A DNA stretch of 64,000 bases, taken from Pseudomonadota bacterium. GTDB lineage: Bacteria > Pseudomonadota > Alphaproteobacteria > Rhodospirillales > Magnetospirillaceae. The position numbers and the translations under genes are program-made. The DNA lies in the NCBI GenBank assembly GCA_023426365.1, contig JAFAAW010000052.1, positions 18,060 to 82,059 on the forward strand, read 5' to 3'. This document shows, one piece after another, positions 41,685 through 49,021 of this stretch (positions are counted from its first letter, which is position 1; the number at the start of each line of letters is the position of its first letter). The notes beneath the pieces are model-generated. The model had not been told where the DNA came from. It worked only from the letters and a program-made list of their open reading frames with translations, and made no database searches.

Positions 41685-41781
41685 GCGGTCCCCACGCGCT
41701 GGGGGCGGATCGCCGGGCGCCAGGAACAAGGCGGTCGTCTTGGGGTTGATGCCAGGGCAAGACATGGCATCGGGAGGTCCC

Positions 41782-42159
41782 ATGAAACGCCTCGCACTCG
41801 TCGCCGCATCGATCCTGCCCCTGGCGCTGCCCGCCACCCTGGCCGCGCAGGAACGCCAGCAGGAACAGTCGCAACAGCAGCCGGGACAGCAGGCCGCCCA
41901 GCAGCGCGCCCAATTGTCGTCGGATGCCCATCACGTCATCGACAAAAAGGCCGTCAACGCCCAGGGCAAGGACGTGGGCAAGGTCAAGGACGTGCTGATC
42001 GGCCAGGACGGGCGCGTCCAGGCGCTGGTGGTCGATATCAAGGGCAAGCACCGGGCGGTGCCGTGGAGCGACGTTTCCATGAAGGCCGACCAGTTGACGC
42101 TCAACATCAGCGACCAGGAGCTGTCGCAACTGCCCGAATATCGGGGCGAGCACGATTAG
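41782..42159 (+). CDS. exported PRC-barrel domain protein
   Basis: This 125-aa protein has a signal peptide (MKRLALVAASILPLALPATLA), then a Gln-rich linker (about 25-47). A PRC-barrel-like domain follows (about 50-125), with GKDVGKVKDVLIGQDG and ALVVDIKGKHRAVPW. PRC-barrels occur in photosynthetic reaction centre H subunits, RimM and many small stress proteins; here the export signal suggests a periplasmic role, otherwise unknown. The ATG at 41782 is preceded by GGGAGG. A long hairpin follows. Confidence 0.85.
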   Translation: MKRLALVAASILPLALPATLAAQERQQEQSQQQPGQQAAQQRAQLSSDAHHVIDKKAVNAQGKDVGKVKDVLIGQDGRVQALVVDIKGKHRAVPWSDVSMKADQLTLNISDQELSQLPEYRGEHD

Positions 42160-42174
42160 GGGGCTGGTCCCAAA

Positions 42175-42212
42175 CCGACAGCCGGAGGGTATGACCATCG
42201 TCCGGCTGTCGG
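42175..42212 (+). terminator. long hairpin after the PRC-barrel gene
   Basis: A perfect 12-bp stem CCGACAGCCGGA / TCCGGCTGTCGG with a 14-nt loop starts 16 bp after the stop. No T-run follows, so it may be a weak terminator or an mRNA-stabilising structure. Confidence 0.5.
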
Positions 42213-42385
42213 TCGTCCTGTCGGGCATGCCGGCCGGATGGCACCCGCCATACGGCGTGCCTTTCCATACCGATGCGCGCGTGATGTGCGTGTTGCGCCT
42301 GGGTATACTCACCTTGTGGTTTGGGTCGGCGCAGGTTGGCGCCGTCACCATCGCGGGGGCCGCACGACGGGTCCGGGGGGCGATC

Positions 42386-42601
42386 ATGCAGCACAGGCGC
42401 GCGTGCCCATATTGCGGTCAGGAAACCGACCATCTGACCCGTTCCGACGAATTCGCCATGTTCGCCTGGTGCCAGGTGTGCTTCCACGTCCATGTGGTGG
42501 AGGAGGCCCGTCCGCCGGCGCTGCATCTGGACGTTTCGCGCCTGGGCGCCGACCGGCCCGAGGAAGCGCGGCCCCGCATGGCGGGCTTGAGGGGACGATA
42601 G
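42386..42601 (+). CDS. small zinc-ribbon-like protein, 71 aa
   Basis: This short protein starts MQHRRACPYCGQETDH and contains two CxxC pairs, CPYC and CQVC about 25 residues apart, a likely zinc ribbon. The C-terminal 30 residues are Arg/Pro-rich. It ends 22 bp before the radical SAM gene and may be co-transcribed with it. The family is not recognised, and the upstream 42213-42385 shows no other feature. Confidence 0.55.
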   Translation: MQHRRACPYCGQETDHLTRSDEFAMFAWCQVCFHVHVVEEARPPALHLDVSRLGADRPEEARPRMAGLRGR

Positions 42602-42622
42602 CGTGCCGCTACCTTACAGGGC

Positions 42623-43495
42623 ATGAATTACGATTTTCCCCTGTGGCGGCCGCCGAGCGAAGGCGACAACCTGATCATCCAGGCGACGTTGGGCTGCGGT
42701 TTCAACAATTGCACCTTCTGCTCCATGTACAAGGTCAAGCAGTACGTGGAACGGCCGCTGGACGCCGTGTTCGCCGATATTGAACAGGCCGCGCGCCTCT
42801 GGCCCGACGCCACCCGGGTGTTCCTGGCCGACGGCGACGCCTATGGCCTGCCCACCGACGTTCTGGCCGCCATCTGCGACAAGCTCAGGCAGTGCTTTCC
42901 CGGCCTGACCCGGGTGTCGGCCTATGCCACGCCGTTCAATCTGCTCAAGAAAAGCGTCGAGGAAATCCAGGCGCTCAAGGCGGCCAAGCTGTCGCTGGTC
43001 TATGTGGGCATCGAAAGCGGGTCCGACCTGATCCTGAAAAAGATCGCCAAGGGCACGGCCAAGGTGATGGAACAGGGCCTGGCCCGCGCGGCCCAGGGCG
43101 GGCTGAAGGTCTCGGCCACGGTGATCACCGGCCTGGGCGGCAAGGCCCATTGGCAAGAGCACATCGACGCCACCGCCGATCTGATCAACCGCGTGCCGGT
43201 GACTTATCTGTCCACCCTGCAACTGGGGCTGGAGGCCGAGGTGGCGCCGCGCTTCTTCGAGCGCTTCGGCGAGGCGTTCCAGTGGCAGGACGACCATGGC
43301 GTGCTGGAGGAGCTGCATCGGCTGGTGGAGCGCTTGAGCCCGCCCAGCCCGGTCATCTTCCGCAGCAACCACGCCAGCAACGCGCTGCCGTTGGCCGGCA
43401 CCCTGCCCAAGGACAGGGCCAAGGTGCTGGCCCAGATCGAACAGGCCATGACCGGCGAGCGCGGCCTGCGCCCGGCCTGGATTCGCGGGCTGTAA
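42623..43495 (+). CDS. radical SAM protein (Elp3/YgiQ-like core)
   Basis: This 290-aa protein has a radical SAM core. The cluster motif is CGFNNCTFC (a CX4CX2C spacing seen in this subfamily rather than the classical CX3CX2C), followed by MYKVKQY. VFLADGDAYGL and YVGIESGSD are the GGE-like and SAM-ribose elements. It has no accessory domain such as TRAM or B12-binding. The substrate is unknown. The start ATG at 42623 gives MNYDFPLWRPPSEG. Confidence 0.88.
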   Translation: MNYDFPLWRPPSEGDNLIIQATLGCGFNNCTFCSMYKVKQYVERPLDAVFADIEQAARLWPDATRVFLADGDAYGLPTDVLAAICDKLRQCFPGLTRVSAYATPFNLLKKSVEEIQALKAAKLSLVYVGIESGSDLILKKIAKGTAKVMEQGLARAAQGGLKVSATVITGLGGKAHWQEHIDATADLINRVPVTYLSTLQLGLEAEVAPRFFERFGEAFQWQDDHGVLEELHRLVERLSPPSPVIFRSNHASNALPLAGTLPKDRAKVLAQIEQAMTGERGLRPAWIRGL

Positions 43496-43513
43496 TCCAG
43501 CTTCACCCCGGCC

Positions 43514-43644
43514 CTAGAGCTGTTTCCGTTCATGCGGAACCATCTCTAGGCCTGACCCTGGCACCCCCTGCGGGGTTCGCTCAGGCGCCGCGCGGGCTGG
43601 TCGCCTTTCCCGGCCTGATTACGTCAGGGCGGACAATGCGCTAG
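43514..43644. repeat. dispersed intergenic repeat, copy A
   Basis: It begins with an imperfect palindrome, CTAGAG...CTCTAG (43514-43549), enclosing TTTCCG...CGGAA. It continues with a CG-rich stretch to GCGCTAG, which includes the stop codon of the Rrf2 gene. A related copy of almost identical length lies at 63366-63494; the right-hand 67 bp agree at about 70% by hand alignment. Confidence 0.7.
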
Positions 43645-44027
43645 CGCCCCGCCAGCCGCAGCATGTCCTCGATGGTGACCGCCAGGAAGGGGGCGCGGGC
43701 GCGTTCCTCCATCCCGTCCAGCAGGCGGGTCAGGGCGGCGGCCTCCTTGGTGGCGGCGGCGGGTTCGGTCTCCACCGGCTCGAACAGCCCGATCACGTCC
43801 AGCAGCGTGGTGCGGTGGGCGTCGCCCACGAAGCGATAGCCGCCGCCGGCCCCGCGGACGGCCTCGATCAGGCCGGAGCGGCTGAGTTCGGTCAGCACCT
43901 TGGCCAGATGGTTGAGCGACAATCCATACTTGGCGGCGATCTCGCCGGCCGAGATGGCCCGGCCGGGATCGGCCGCCAGTTCGGCGATGGCGAAGACGGC
44001 GCAGCGGGTGGCCTTGTGCAGCCTCAT
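43641..44027 (-). CDS. Rrf2 family transcriptional regulator without Fe-S cysteines
   Basis: This 128-aa winged-helix regulator has the Rrf2 pattern: MRLHKATRCAVFAIAELA, SAGEIAAKYGLSLNHLAKVL (recognition helix), and GAGGGYRF in the wing. IscR and NsrR bind clusters with three cysteines in the C-terminal part; here only one cysteine (in TRCAVF) exists, so it probably senses something else. The ATG at 44027 has AAGGGA 6 bases upstream. It is divergent from the hydrogenase operon, with a perfect palindrome between them. Confidence 0.9.
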   Translation of the reverse strand: MRLHKATRCAVFAIAELAADPGRAISAGEIAAKYGLSLNHLAKVLTELSRSGLIEAVRGAGGGYRFVGDAHRTTLLDVIGLFEPVETEPAAATKEAAALTRLLDGMEERARAPFLAVTIEDMLRLAGR

Positions 44028-44181
44028 CCGATTCCCTTGTGTCGCCCCGTTCGCGCCCATGGTGACAAAGTTCCGCGCGGAAGTGGAGCGAAGAGTATTT
44101 CAATTTTGCGACAGGGGCGGCTCCGTGCCCGGTGCCGGGATTCTCATTTGCCCTGCGGCCGGGCTTTGTCTTTTCATGGGA

Positions 44182-44202
44182 AAGTATTGACCGAAAATAC
44201 TT
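44182..44202. promoter_or_regulatory. predicted operator between Rrf2 gene and hydrogenase operon
   Basis: AAGTATT-N7-AATACTT is a perfect 7+7 palindrome of 21 bp, the size of known Rrf2-family sites. It lies 32 bp upstream of the predicted hydrogenase -35. A related half-site AGTATTT occurs at 44094 in the Rrf2 promoter region. Confidence 0.55.
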
Positions 44203-44234
44203 GGTACGACCAAAGATCAGGGCCAAGTCGGTCG

Positions 44235-44263
44235 TTGGCAGCGTGGTCCGCCGGGTGTAGGCT
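44235..44263 (+). promoter_or_regulatory. predicted promoter of the hydrogenase operon
   Basis: A -35 TTGGCA (44235-44240) and a -10 TAGGCT (44258-44263) are separated by 17 bp. The start ATG at 44297 is preceded by a G-rich ribosome site. Confidence 0.4.
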
Positions 44264-44296
44264 ATTTCATCCCTTACTGAAACAAGGGGGGGTGCG

Positions 44297-45439
44297 ATGC
44301 CCGAGGTTGACGCCGCCAACGGTTCGCCGGTCGTCCTGGATGCCGACGGCCTTGCCCGCCTGATCGCCGCGTTGCGGGCACGGGGCTATCAGGTGATCGG
44401 CCCGCGCGTCGCCGATGACGCCGTGGTCTATGACGGCATCGACACCGTGGCCGATCTGCCGGCCGGCATGGGCGACGAACAGGCGGGCGGGCGCTATCGC
44501 CTGCGCAGGCGCGGCGACGACGCGCTGTTCGGCTATACGGTGGCGCCCCAGGGGTGGAAGCGGTTCTTGTATCCGCCGCGCCAGCGCCTGTTCGCGGCGC
44601 GCCGCACCGGCGCCGCCTTTGCCATCGAACCGCCGCCGCCCGAACCGCCGCCCATGGCGTTCATCGGCGTGCGGGCCTGCGAACTGGCGGCCATCGCCGT
44701 CCAGTCCCGGGTGTTCGGTGACAAGAGCTATCCCGATCCCGGCTATCTGTCGCGCCTGTCGGTCGCCTTCGTGGTGGCGGTGGAATGCGGCGAGGCGGGG
44801 GGCACCTGCTTTTGCGCCGCCATGGGCACCGGCCCCGAGGTGACGGCCGGCCACGACATCCGCCTGCTGGAACTGAAGGGCCAGCGCTTCCTGGCCGACG
44901 CCGCCAGCGAGCGGGGGCGCGAGGTGCTGGCGGCACTGCCGTCCCAGGCGCCGGCCAATGCCGATCTCAGGTCGGCGGCCGCCTTGCGCAAGGCCGCGCG
45001 CGCCGGCCAGACCCGCGGCATGGATCGCGACACCGCCGCCGCCTTGCAGACCATGCCCGACCATCCGCGCTGGGATGACGTGGCGGCACGCTGCATGGCG
45101 TGCGGCAATTGCACCATGGTATGCCCCACCTGTTTCTGCACCACGGTCGAGGACGTCACCGACCTGCGTGGCGAGCAGGCCGAACGCTGGCGCAAGTGGG
45201 ATTCGTGCTTTTCGGTCGAGTTCTCGTATATCCACGGCGGCGCGGTGCGCACGGAAACCCGCTCGCGCTATCGCCAGTGGATCACCCACAAGCTGTCCAC
45301 CTGGCACGACCAGTTCGGCATGTCCGGCTGCGTCGGCTGCGGCCGGTGCATCACCTGGTGCCCGGTGGGGATCGACATCACCGCCGAGGTGGCCGCCATC
45401 GCCGCCGGCCGGGCGGCCAAGGAACAGGGGAGGGACTGA
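44297..45439 (+). CDS. [NiFe] hydrogenase 4Fe-4S subunit (sulfhydrogenase beta-like, HydB)
   Basis: This 380-aa electron-transfer subunit has an N-terminal domain with FIGVRACELAAIAVQ (the coenzyme F420-hydrogenase/dehydrogenase beta-like region). Two 4Fe-4S sites follow: CMACGNCTMVCPTCFC (about 272-287) and CVGCGRCITWCP (about 345-356). It matches the HydB/HyhB subunit of Group 3b bidirectional NADP-linked hydrogenases, once called sulfhydrogenases. It passes electrons between the hydrogenase dimer and the diaphorase subunit. It leads the operon; the next ORF begins at 45441. Confidence 0.92.
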   Translation: MPEVDAANGSPVVLDADGLARLIAALRARGYQVIGPRVADDAVVYDGIDTVADLPAGMGDEQAGGRYRLRRRGDDALFGYTVAPQGWKRFLYPPRQRLFAARRTGAAFAIEPPPPEPPPMAFIGVRACELAAIAVQSRVFGDKSYPDPGYLSRLSVAFVVAVECGEAGGTCFCAAMGTGPEVTAGHDIRLLELKGQRFLADAASERGREVLAALPSQAPANADLRSAAALRKAARAGQTRGMDRDTAAALQTMPDHPRWDDVAARCMACGNCTMVCPTCFCTTVEDVTDLRGEQAERWRKWDSCFSVEFSYIHGGAVRTETRSRYRQWITHKLSTWHDQFGMSGCVGCGRCITWCPVGIDITAEVAAIAAGRAAKEQGRD

Positions 45440-45440
45440 C

Positions 45441-46082
45441 ATGGTCAAGCCGCAGGATCTGGGCCACCTCATCGACGAACACCCCTTTCTGCGCGACATG
45501 GAGCCGGACCTGCGCGCCGCGCTGGTGTGCTGTGCCGCCAACGAACGCTTCGTCGCCGGCGAGCACCTGCTGCGCGAGGGGGCCGAGGCGCGCAAGTTTT
45601 ATCTGATCCGCGAAGGACGGGTGGCGGTTGAGGTGGACGCCCCCGTGCGCAAGCCGATCGTTCTGGAAACCCTGGGCGGCGGCGACGTCCTGGGGTGGTC
45701 GTGGCTGGTGCCACCCCATCGCGCCGCCTTTGGCGCCCGCGCCCAGACCACGGTGCGCGCGCTGTCCTTCGACGCCGCCTGCCTGCGGAAATCCATGGAG
45801 GCCAATCCGGCGCTGGGCTTTGCCGTCCTGCGCCGCTTCGTCCCGGTCATGGCCCACCGGCTGTCGGCGGCGCGCCTGCAGATGCTTGACCTCTACGGTC
45901 CCGCCATGGCGCCCAGGGAACAGGCCGACCACGAGAAAAAGGCCAAGGTGAAGGTGGCAAAGGCGCTCAAGGGGTCGAAGGGCCGCAACCGCTCGCCGCT
46001 GGCGGCGGTCGAGGATGCCAAGGCGGCACTGAAGCTGGCCAAGCCCGACAAGCCCGCCAAGAAAAAGGCGAAATCGCCATGA
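45441..46082 (+). CDS. cyclic-nucleotide-binding-domain protein with Lys/Ala-rich tail
   Basis: This 213-aa protein has a Crp-type effector domain (about 15-135): GEHLLREGAEARKFYLI, then a phosphate-binding-cassette-like LETLGGGDVLGW. No helix-turn-helix follows. The last 60 or so residues are Lys/Ala-rich with no predicted fold. A DNA-binding role is thus unlikely; allosteric control of the hydrogenase by a nucleotide is one possibility. It sits between two structural subunits with tight spacing (1 bp before, 4-bp overlap after), which implies fixed stoichiometry. The GGGGAGGG site precedes the ATG. Confidence 0.88.
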   Translation: MVKPQDLGHLIDEHPFLRDMEPDLRAALVCCAANERFVAGEHLLREGAEARKFYLIREGRVAVEVDAPVRKPIVLETLGGGDVLGWSWLVPPHRAAFGARAQTTVRALSFDAACLRKSMEANPALGFAVLRRFVPVMAHRLSAARLQMLDLYGPAMAPREQADHEKKAKVKVAKALKGSKGRNRSPLAAVEDAKAALKLAKPDKPAKKKAKSP

Positions 46083-46930
46083 CGGTGCCGATTGCCGCCG
46101 CCGGGATCGGCGATCCCATGATGCCGCGCCTGTTCCGGGTGGAAAAGGTGCGGCGCGAGCTGTCGGACACCTTCACCATGGAACTGGCGGCCGAGGACGG
46201 CTGGGAATTCGTCTTCCGGCCCGGCCAGTTCAACATGCTCTACGTGTTCGGGGTGGGCGAAATCCCCATCTCCATCTCGGGCGATCCCGGCGATCGCGGC
46301 CGTCTGGTGCACACCACCCGCGCCGTCGGGCCGGTCAGCCAGGCGCTCAATGCGCTCAAGGCGGGCGATTGCATCGGCGTGCGCGGCCCCTTCGGCACCG
46401 CCTGGCCGGTCGAGGCCGCCTATGGCCGCGACCTGATCTTCGTGGCCGGCGGCGTCGGCCTCGCGCCCCTTCGTCCGGCCATCTATCACGCCCTGGCCAA
46501 CCGCGAACGCTTCGGCCGGGTCATGGTGCTGTACGGCGCCCGCACGCCCGAGGACATCCTTTACAGGAAAGAGCTGGAACGCTGGCGCGGGCGGTTCGAC
46601 ATGGACGTGCTGGTCACCGTGGACCGCGCCACCGGCCGGTGGAGCGGCAATGTGGGCGTGGTCACCAATCTGGTGCTGAAGGGCGGCTTCGACCCCCAGC
46701 TCACCACCGCCTTCGTCTGCGGCCCCGAGGTGATGATGCGCTATGGCGCCCAGGCCATGGAAAAGCGGGGCGTGGGGCGCGACCACATCTGGCTGTCCAT
46801 GGAACGCAACATGAAGTGCGGCTGCGGCCTGTGCGGCCATTGCCAGTGGGGGCCGCATTTCGTGTGCAAGGACGGCCCCGTCTTCCGCTTCGACCGCATC
46901 GCCGACTTGTTCGGCGTTTCCGAGCTGTAG
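46079..46930 (+). CDS. hydrogenase diaphorase subunit, FAD/NAD(P)-binding (sulfhydrogenase gamma-like, HydG)
   Basis: This 283-aa protein is in the ferredoxin-NADP reductase/dihydroorotate dehydrogenase electron-transfer family. It has the FAD-binding domain with FRPGQFNMLYV and the NAD(P) domain with FVAGGVGLAPLRP. A C-terminal [2Fe-2S] site follows, CGCGLCGHCQ plus a downstream cysteine. It couples H2 oxidation or production to NADP(H). Its start overlaps the previous gene by four bases and the small subunit follows after 10 bp. Confidence 0.92.
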   Translation: MTVPIAAAGIGDPMMPRLFRVEKVRRELSDTFTMELAAEDGWEFVFRPGQFNMLYVFGVGEIPISISGDPGDRGRLVHTTRAVGPVSQALNALKAGDCIGVRGPFGTAWPVEAAYGRDLIFVAGGVGLAPLRPAIYHALANRERFGRVMVLYGARTPEDILYRKELERWRGRFDMDVLVTVDRATGRWSGNVGVVTNLVLKGGFDPQLTTAFVCGPEVMMRYGAQAMEKRGVGRDHIWLSMERNMKCGCGLCGHCQWGPHFVCKDGPVFRFDRIADLFGVSEL

Positions 46931-46940
46931 GAGGCCCGCC

Positions 46941-47717
46941 ATGGCCGAGCGCAGGAAACCCAAGCTGGCCGTGTTCAAGTTCTCGTCCTGCGACGGCTGC
47001 CAGCTCACCTTGCTCGATTGCGAGGACGAGTTGCTGGCCCTGGCGGGCGAGGTGCGCATCAGCTATTTCCTGGAGGCCACCCGCAAGGTGGAAAAAGGAC
47101 CCTATGACGTGGCGCTGGTGGAAGGCTCGATCACCACGCCGCACGACGTCGCGGCCATCCGCGAGGTGCGGCGCCTGTCGCGGACGCTGATCACCATCGG
47201 CGCCTGCGCCACCGCCGGCGGCATCCAGGCGCTCAGGAACTTCGCCAGCGTCAAGGAGTTCGTCCGCAAGGTCTATGCGCGGCCGGAATTCATCGACACG
47301 CTGACCACCTCGACCGCCGTGTCCGACCATGTGTCGGTGGATTTCGAACTGCGCGGATGCCCGATCAACAAGCATCAGTTGCTGGAGGTGCTGGGCGCCT
47401 TCCTGAACGGCCGCCGCCCCAACATCCCGCGCCATTCCGAGTGCATGGAATGCAAGGCAAACGGCGTGGTGTGCCGCATGGTGGCCACCGGCGAGCCATG
47501 CCTGGGGCCGGTCACGCAGGCCGGCTGCGGCACCCTGTGCCCGGGCGTCAATCGCGGCTGCTATGGCTGTTTCGGGCCGATGGAGACGCCCAACACCGCA
47601 GCGCTGGCGGCGGCCTTCGCCGCCCAGGGGCGTTCGCGCGCCGAGATCCAGCGGCTGTTCCGCGGCTTCAACGCCAATGCCGACGCGTTCCGCAAGGAGG
47701 GCGACCATCATGGCTGA
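46941..47717 (+). CDS. [NiFe] hydrogenase small subunit (HydD/HyhS-like)
   Basis: This 258-aa protein carries the proximal cluster ligands in SSCDGCQLT and the downstream cysteines in GACATAGG, RGCPINKHQ and CxxC-type pairs near 170-215. It has no Tat signal, so the enzyme is cytoplasmic. Two further cysteine-rich segments (CMECKANGVVC and GCGTLCPG) supply extra Fe-S ligands. The gene is coupled to the large subunit by an 8-bp overlap. Confidence 0.93.
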   Translation: MAERRKPKLAVFKFSSCDGCQLTLLDCEDELLALAGEVRISYFLEATRKVEKGPYDVALVEGSITTPHDVAAIREVRRLSRTLITIGACATAGGIQALRNFASVKEFVRKVYARPEFIDTLTTSTAVSDHVSVDFELRGCPINKHQLLEVLGAFLNGRRPNIPRHSECMECKANGVVCRMVATGEPCLGPVTQAGCGTLCPGVNRGCYGCFGPMETPNTAALAAAFAAQGRSRAEIQRLFRGFNANADAFRKEGDHHG

Positions 47718-49005
47718 CACCCGCACCATCAAGGTCGAGGCCCTGGCCAGGGTCGAGGGCGAAGGCTCGCTGTCGGTGAAGATTCGCGACGGCAAGGTCA
47801 AGGAACTGCACTTCGGCATTTTCGAACCGCCGCGCTTCTTCGAGGCGTTCCTCAAGGGCCGCGACTTCCGCGAGGTGCCCGACATCACCGCGCGCATCTG
47901 CGGCATCTGCCCCATCGCCTACATCATGGGGGCGACCCAGGCCATGGAGGACATCCTGGGCCTGCGCGTGCCCAAACCCATCCGCGACCTGCGCCGGCTG
48001 GTCTATTGCGGCGAGTGGATCGAAAGCCACGCGCTGCACGTCTACATGCTGCACGCGCCCGATTTCCTGGGGCTGGCCGACGCCCTGGAACTTGCCGCAA
48101 TCGATCGCGGTCTGGTGGAAAAGGCGCTCCGGCTCAAGAAGATCGGCAACGCCATCCTCGAGGTGATCGGCGGCGGGCGGGCCATCCACCCGGTCAATCT
48201 CAGGGTCGGCGGCTTCTACAAGGCGCCGTCGCGCCAGGCCATCCGGGCGCTGGCCGACGATCTGGAATGGGCGGTGGAAACCTCGGTCGCCACGGTGGCG
48301 CTGGTCGGCGGCTTCGATTTTCCCGACATCCGCCAGGACTATAATTTCATGGCGCTGCGCCACCCCGACGAATACGCCATCCACGAAGGCCGCCTGGTGA
48401 CGTCGCAGGGGCTGGACGTGCCGGCTTCCGCCTTCCTGGATCATGTGGACGAAGAGCACGTGCCGTGGTCCAACGCGTTGCACGGCTTTGCCCGCAACGG
48501 CAGCGCCCATCATGTGGGGCCGCTGGCCCGCTACAACCTCAATTACGACAAGCTGTCCGCCACCGCGCGGGCCGCCGCCACGGCGGCCGGTCTGGGGGCA
48601 GTGGTGCGCAATCCGTTCCAAAGCATCGTGGTGCGCGCGGTGGAACTGGTGCAGGCGTGCGAGGATGCCTTGGCGCTGGTGCGCGACTACCACGAGCCGG
48701 ACGCCCCCTTCGTCGAGGCGGACATCCGCGCCGGCGAAGGCCACGGCTGCACCGAGGCGCCGCGCGGCCTGTGCTATCACCGCTATCGCATCGACAAAAG
48801 CGGCGCGGTGCTGGACGCCCGCATCGTGCCGCCCACCGCCCAGAACCAGAAGGTGATCGAACTGGACCTGGCCCAGGTGGTGCAGGCCAATCTGGACCAG
48901 CCCGACGACGTCATCAAATGGCGGGCGGAACAGGCCATCCGCAATTACGACCCCTGCATCAGTTGCGCCACCCATTTCCTGAAGCTGGAGATGGATCGCG
49001 GCTGA
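47710..49005 (+). CDS. [NiFe] hydrogenase large subunit, Group 3b type (HydA/HyhL-like)
   Basis: This 431-aa catalytic subunit has the N-terminal metal ligands in RICGICP (Cys64, Cys67) and the C-terminal pair in DPCISCATH (Cys416, Cys419). His422 is followed by only nine residues (FLKLEMDRG), the peptide that a maturation protease removes after nickel insertion. Such a protease is encoded at 51062. Subunit composition and motifs indicate a cytoplasmic Group 3b NADP-linked enzyme. Nickel insertion (hyp) genes are not in the window. The start overlaps the small-subunit gene. Confidence 0.94.
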   Translation: MADTRTIKVEALARVEGEGSLSVKIRDGKVKELHFGIFEPPRFFEAFLKGRDFREVPDITARICGICPIAYIMGATQAMEDILGLRVPKPIRDLRRLVYCGEWIESHALHVYMLHAPDFLGLADALELAAIDRGLVEKALRLKKIGNAILEVIGGGRAIHPVNLRVGGFYKAPSRQAIRALADDLEWAVETSVATVALVGGFDFPDIRQDYNFMALRHPDEYAIHEGRLVTSQGLDVPASAFLDHVDEEHVPWSNALHGFARNGSAHHVGPLARYNLNYDKLSATARAAATAAGLGAVVRNPFQSIVVRAVELVQACEDALALVRDYHEPDAPFVEADIRAGEGHGCTEAPRGLCYHRYRIDKSGAVLDARIVPPTAQNQKVIELDLAQVVQANLDQPDDVIKWRAEQAIRNYDPCISCATHFLKLEMDRG

Positions 49006-49021
49006 GACGCGGTCGTTGCAT

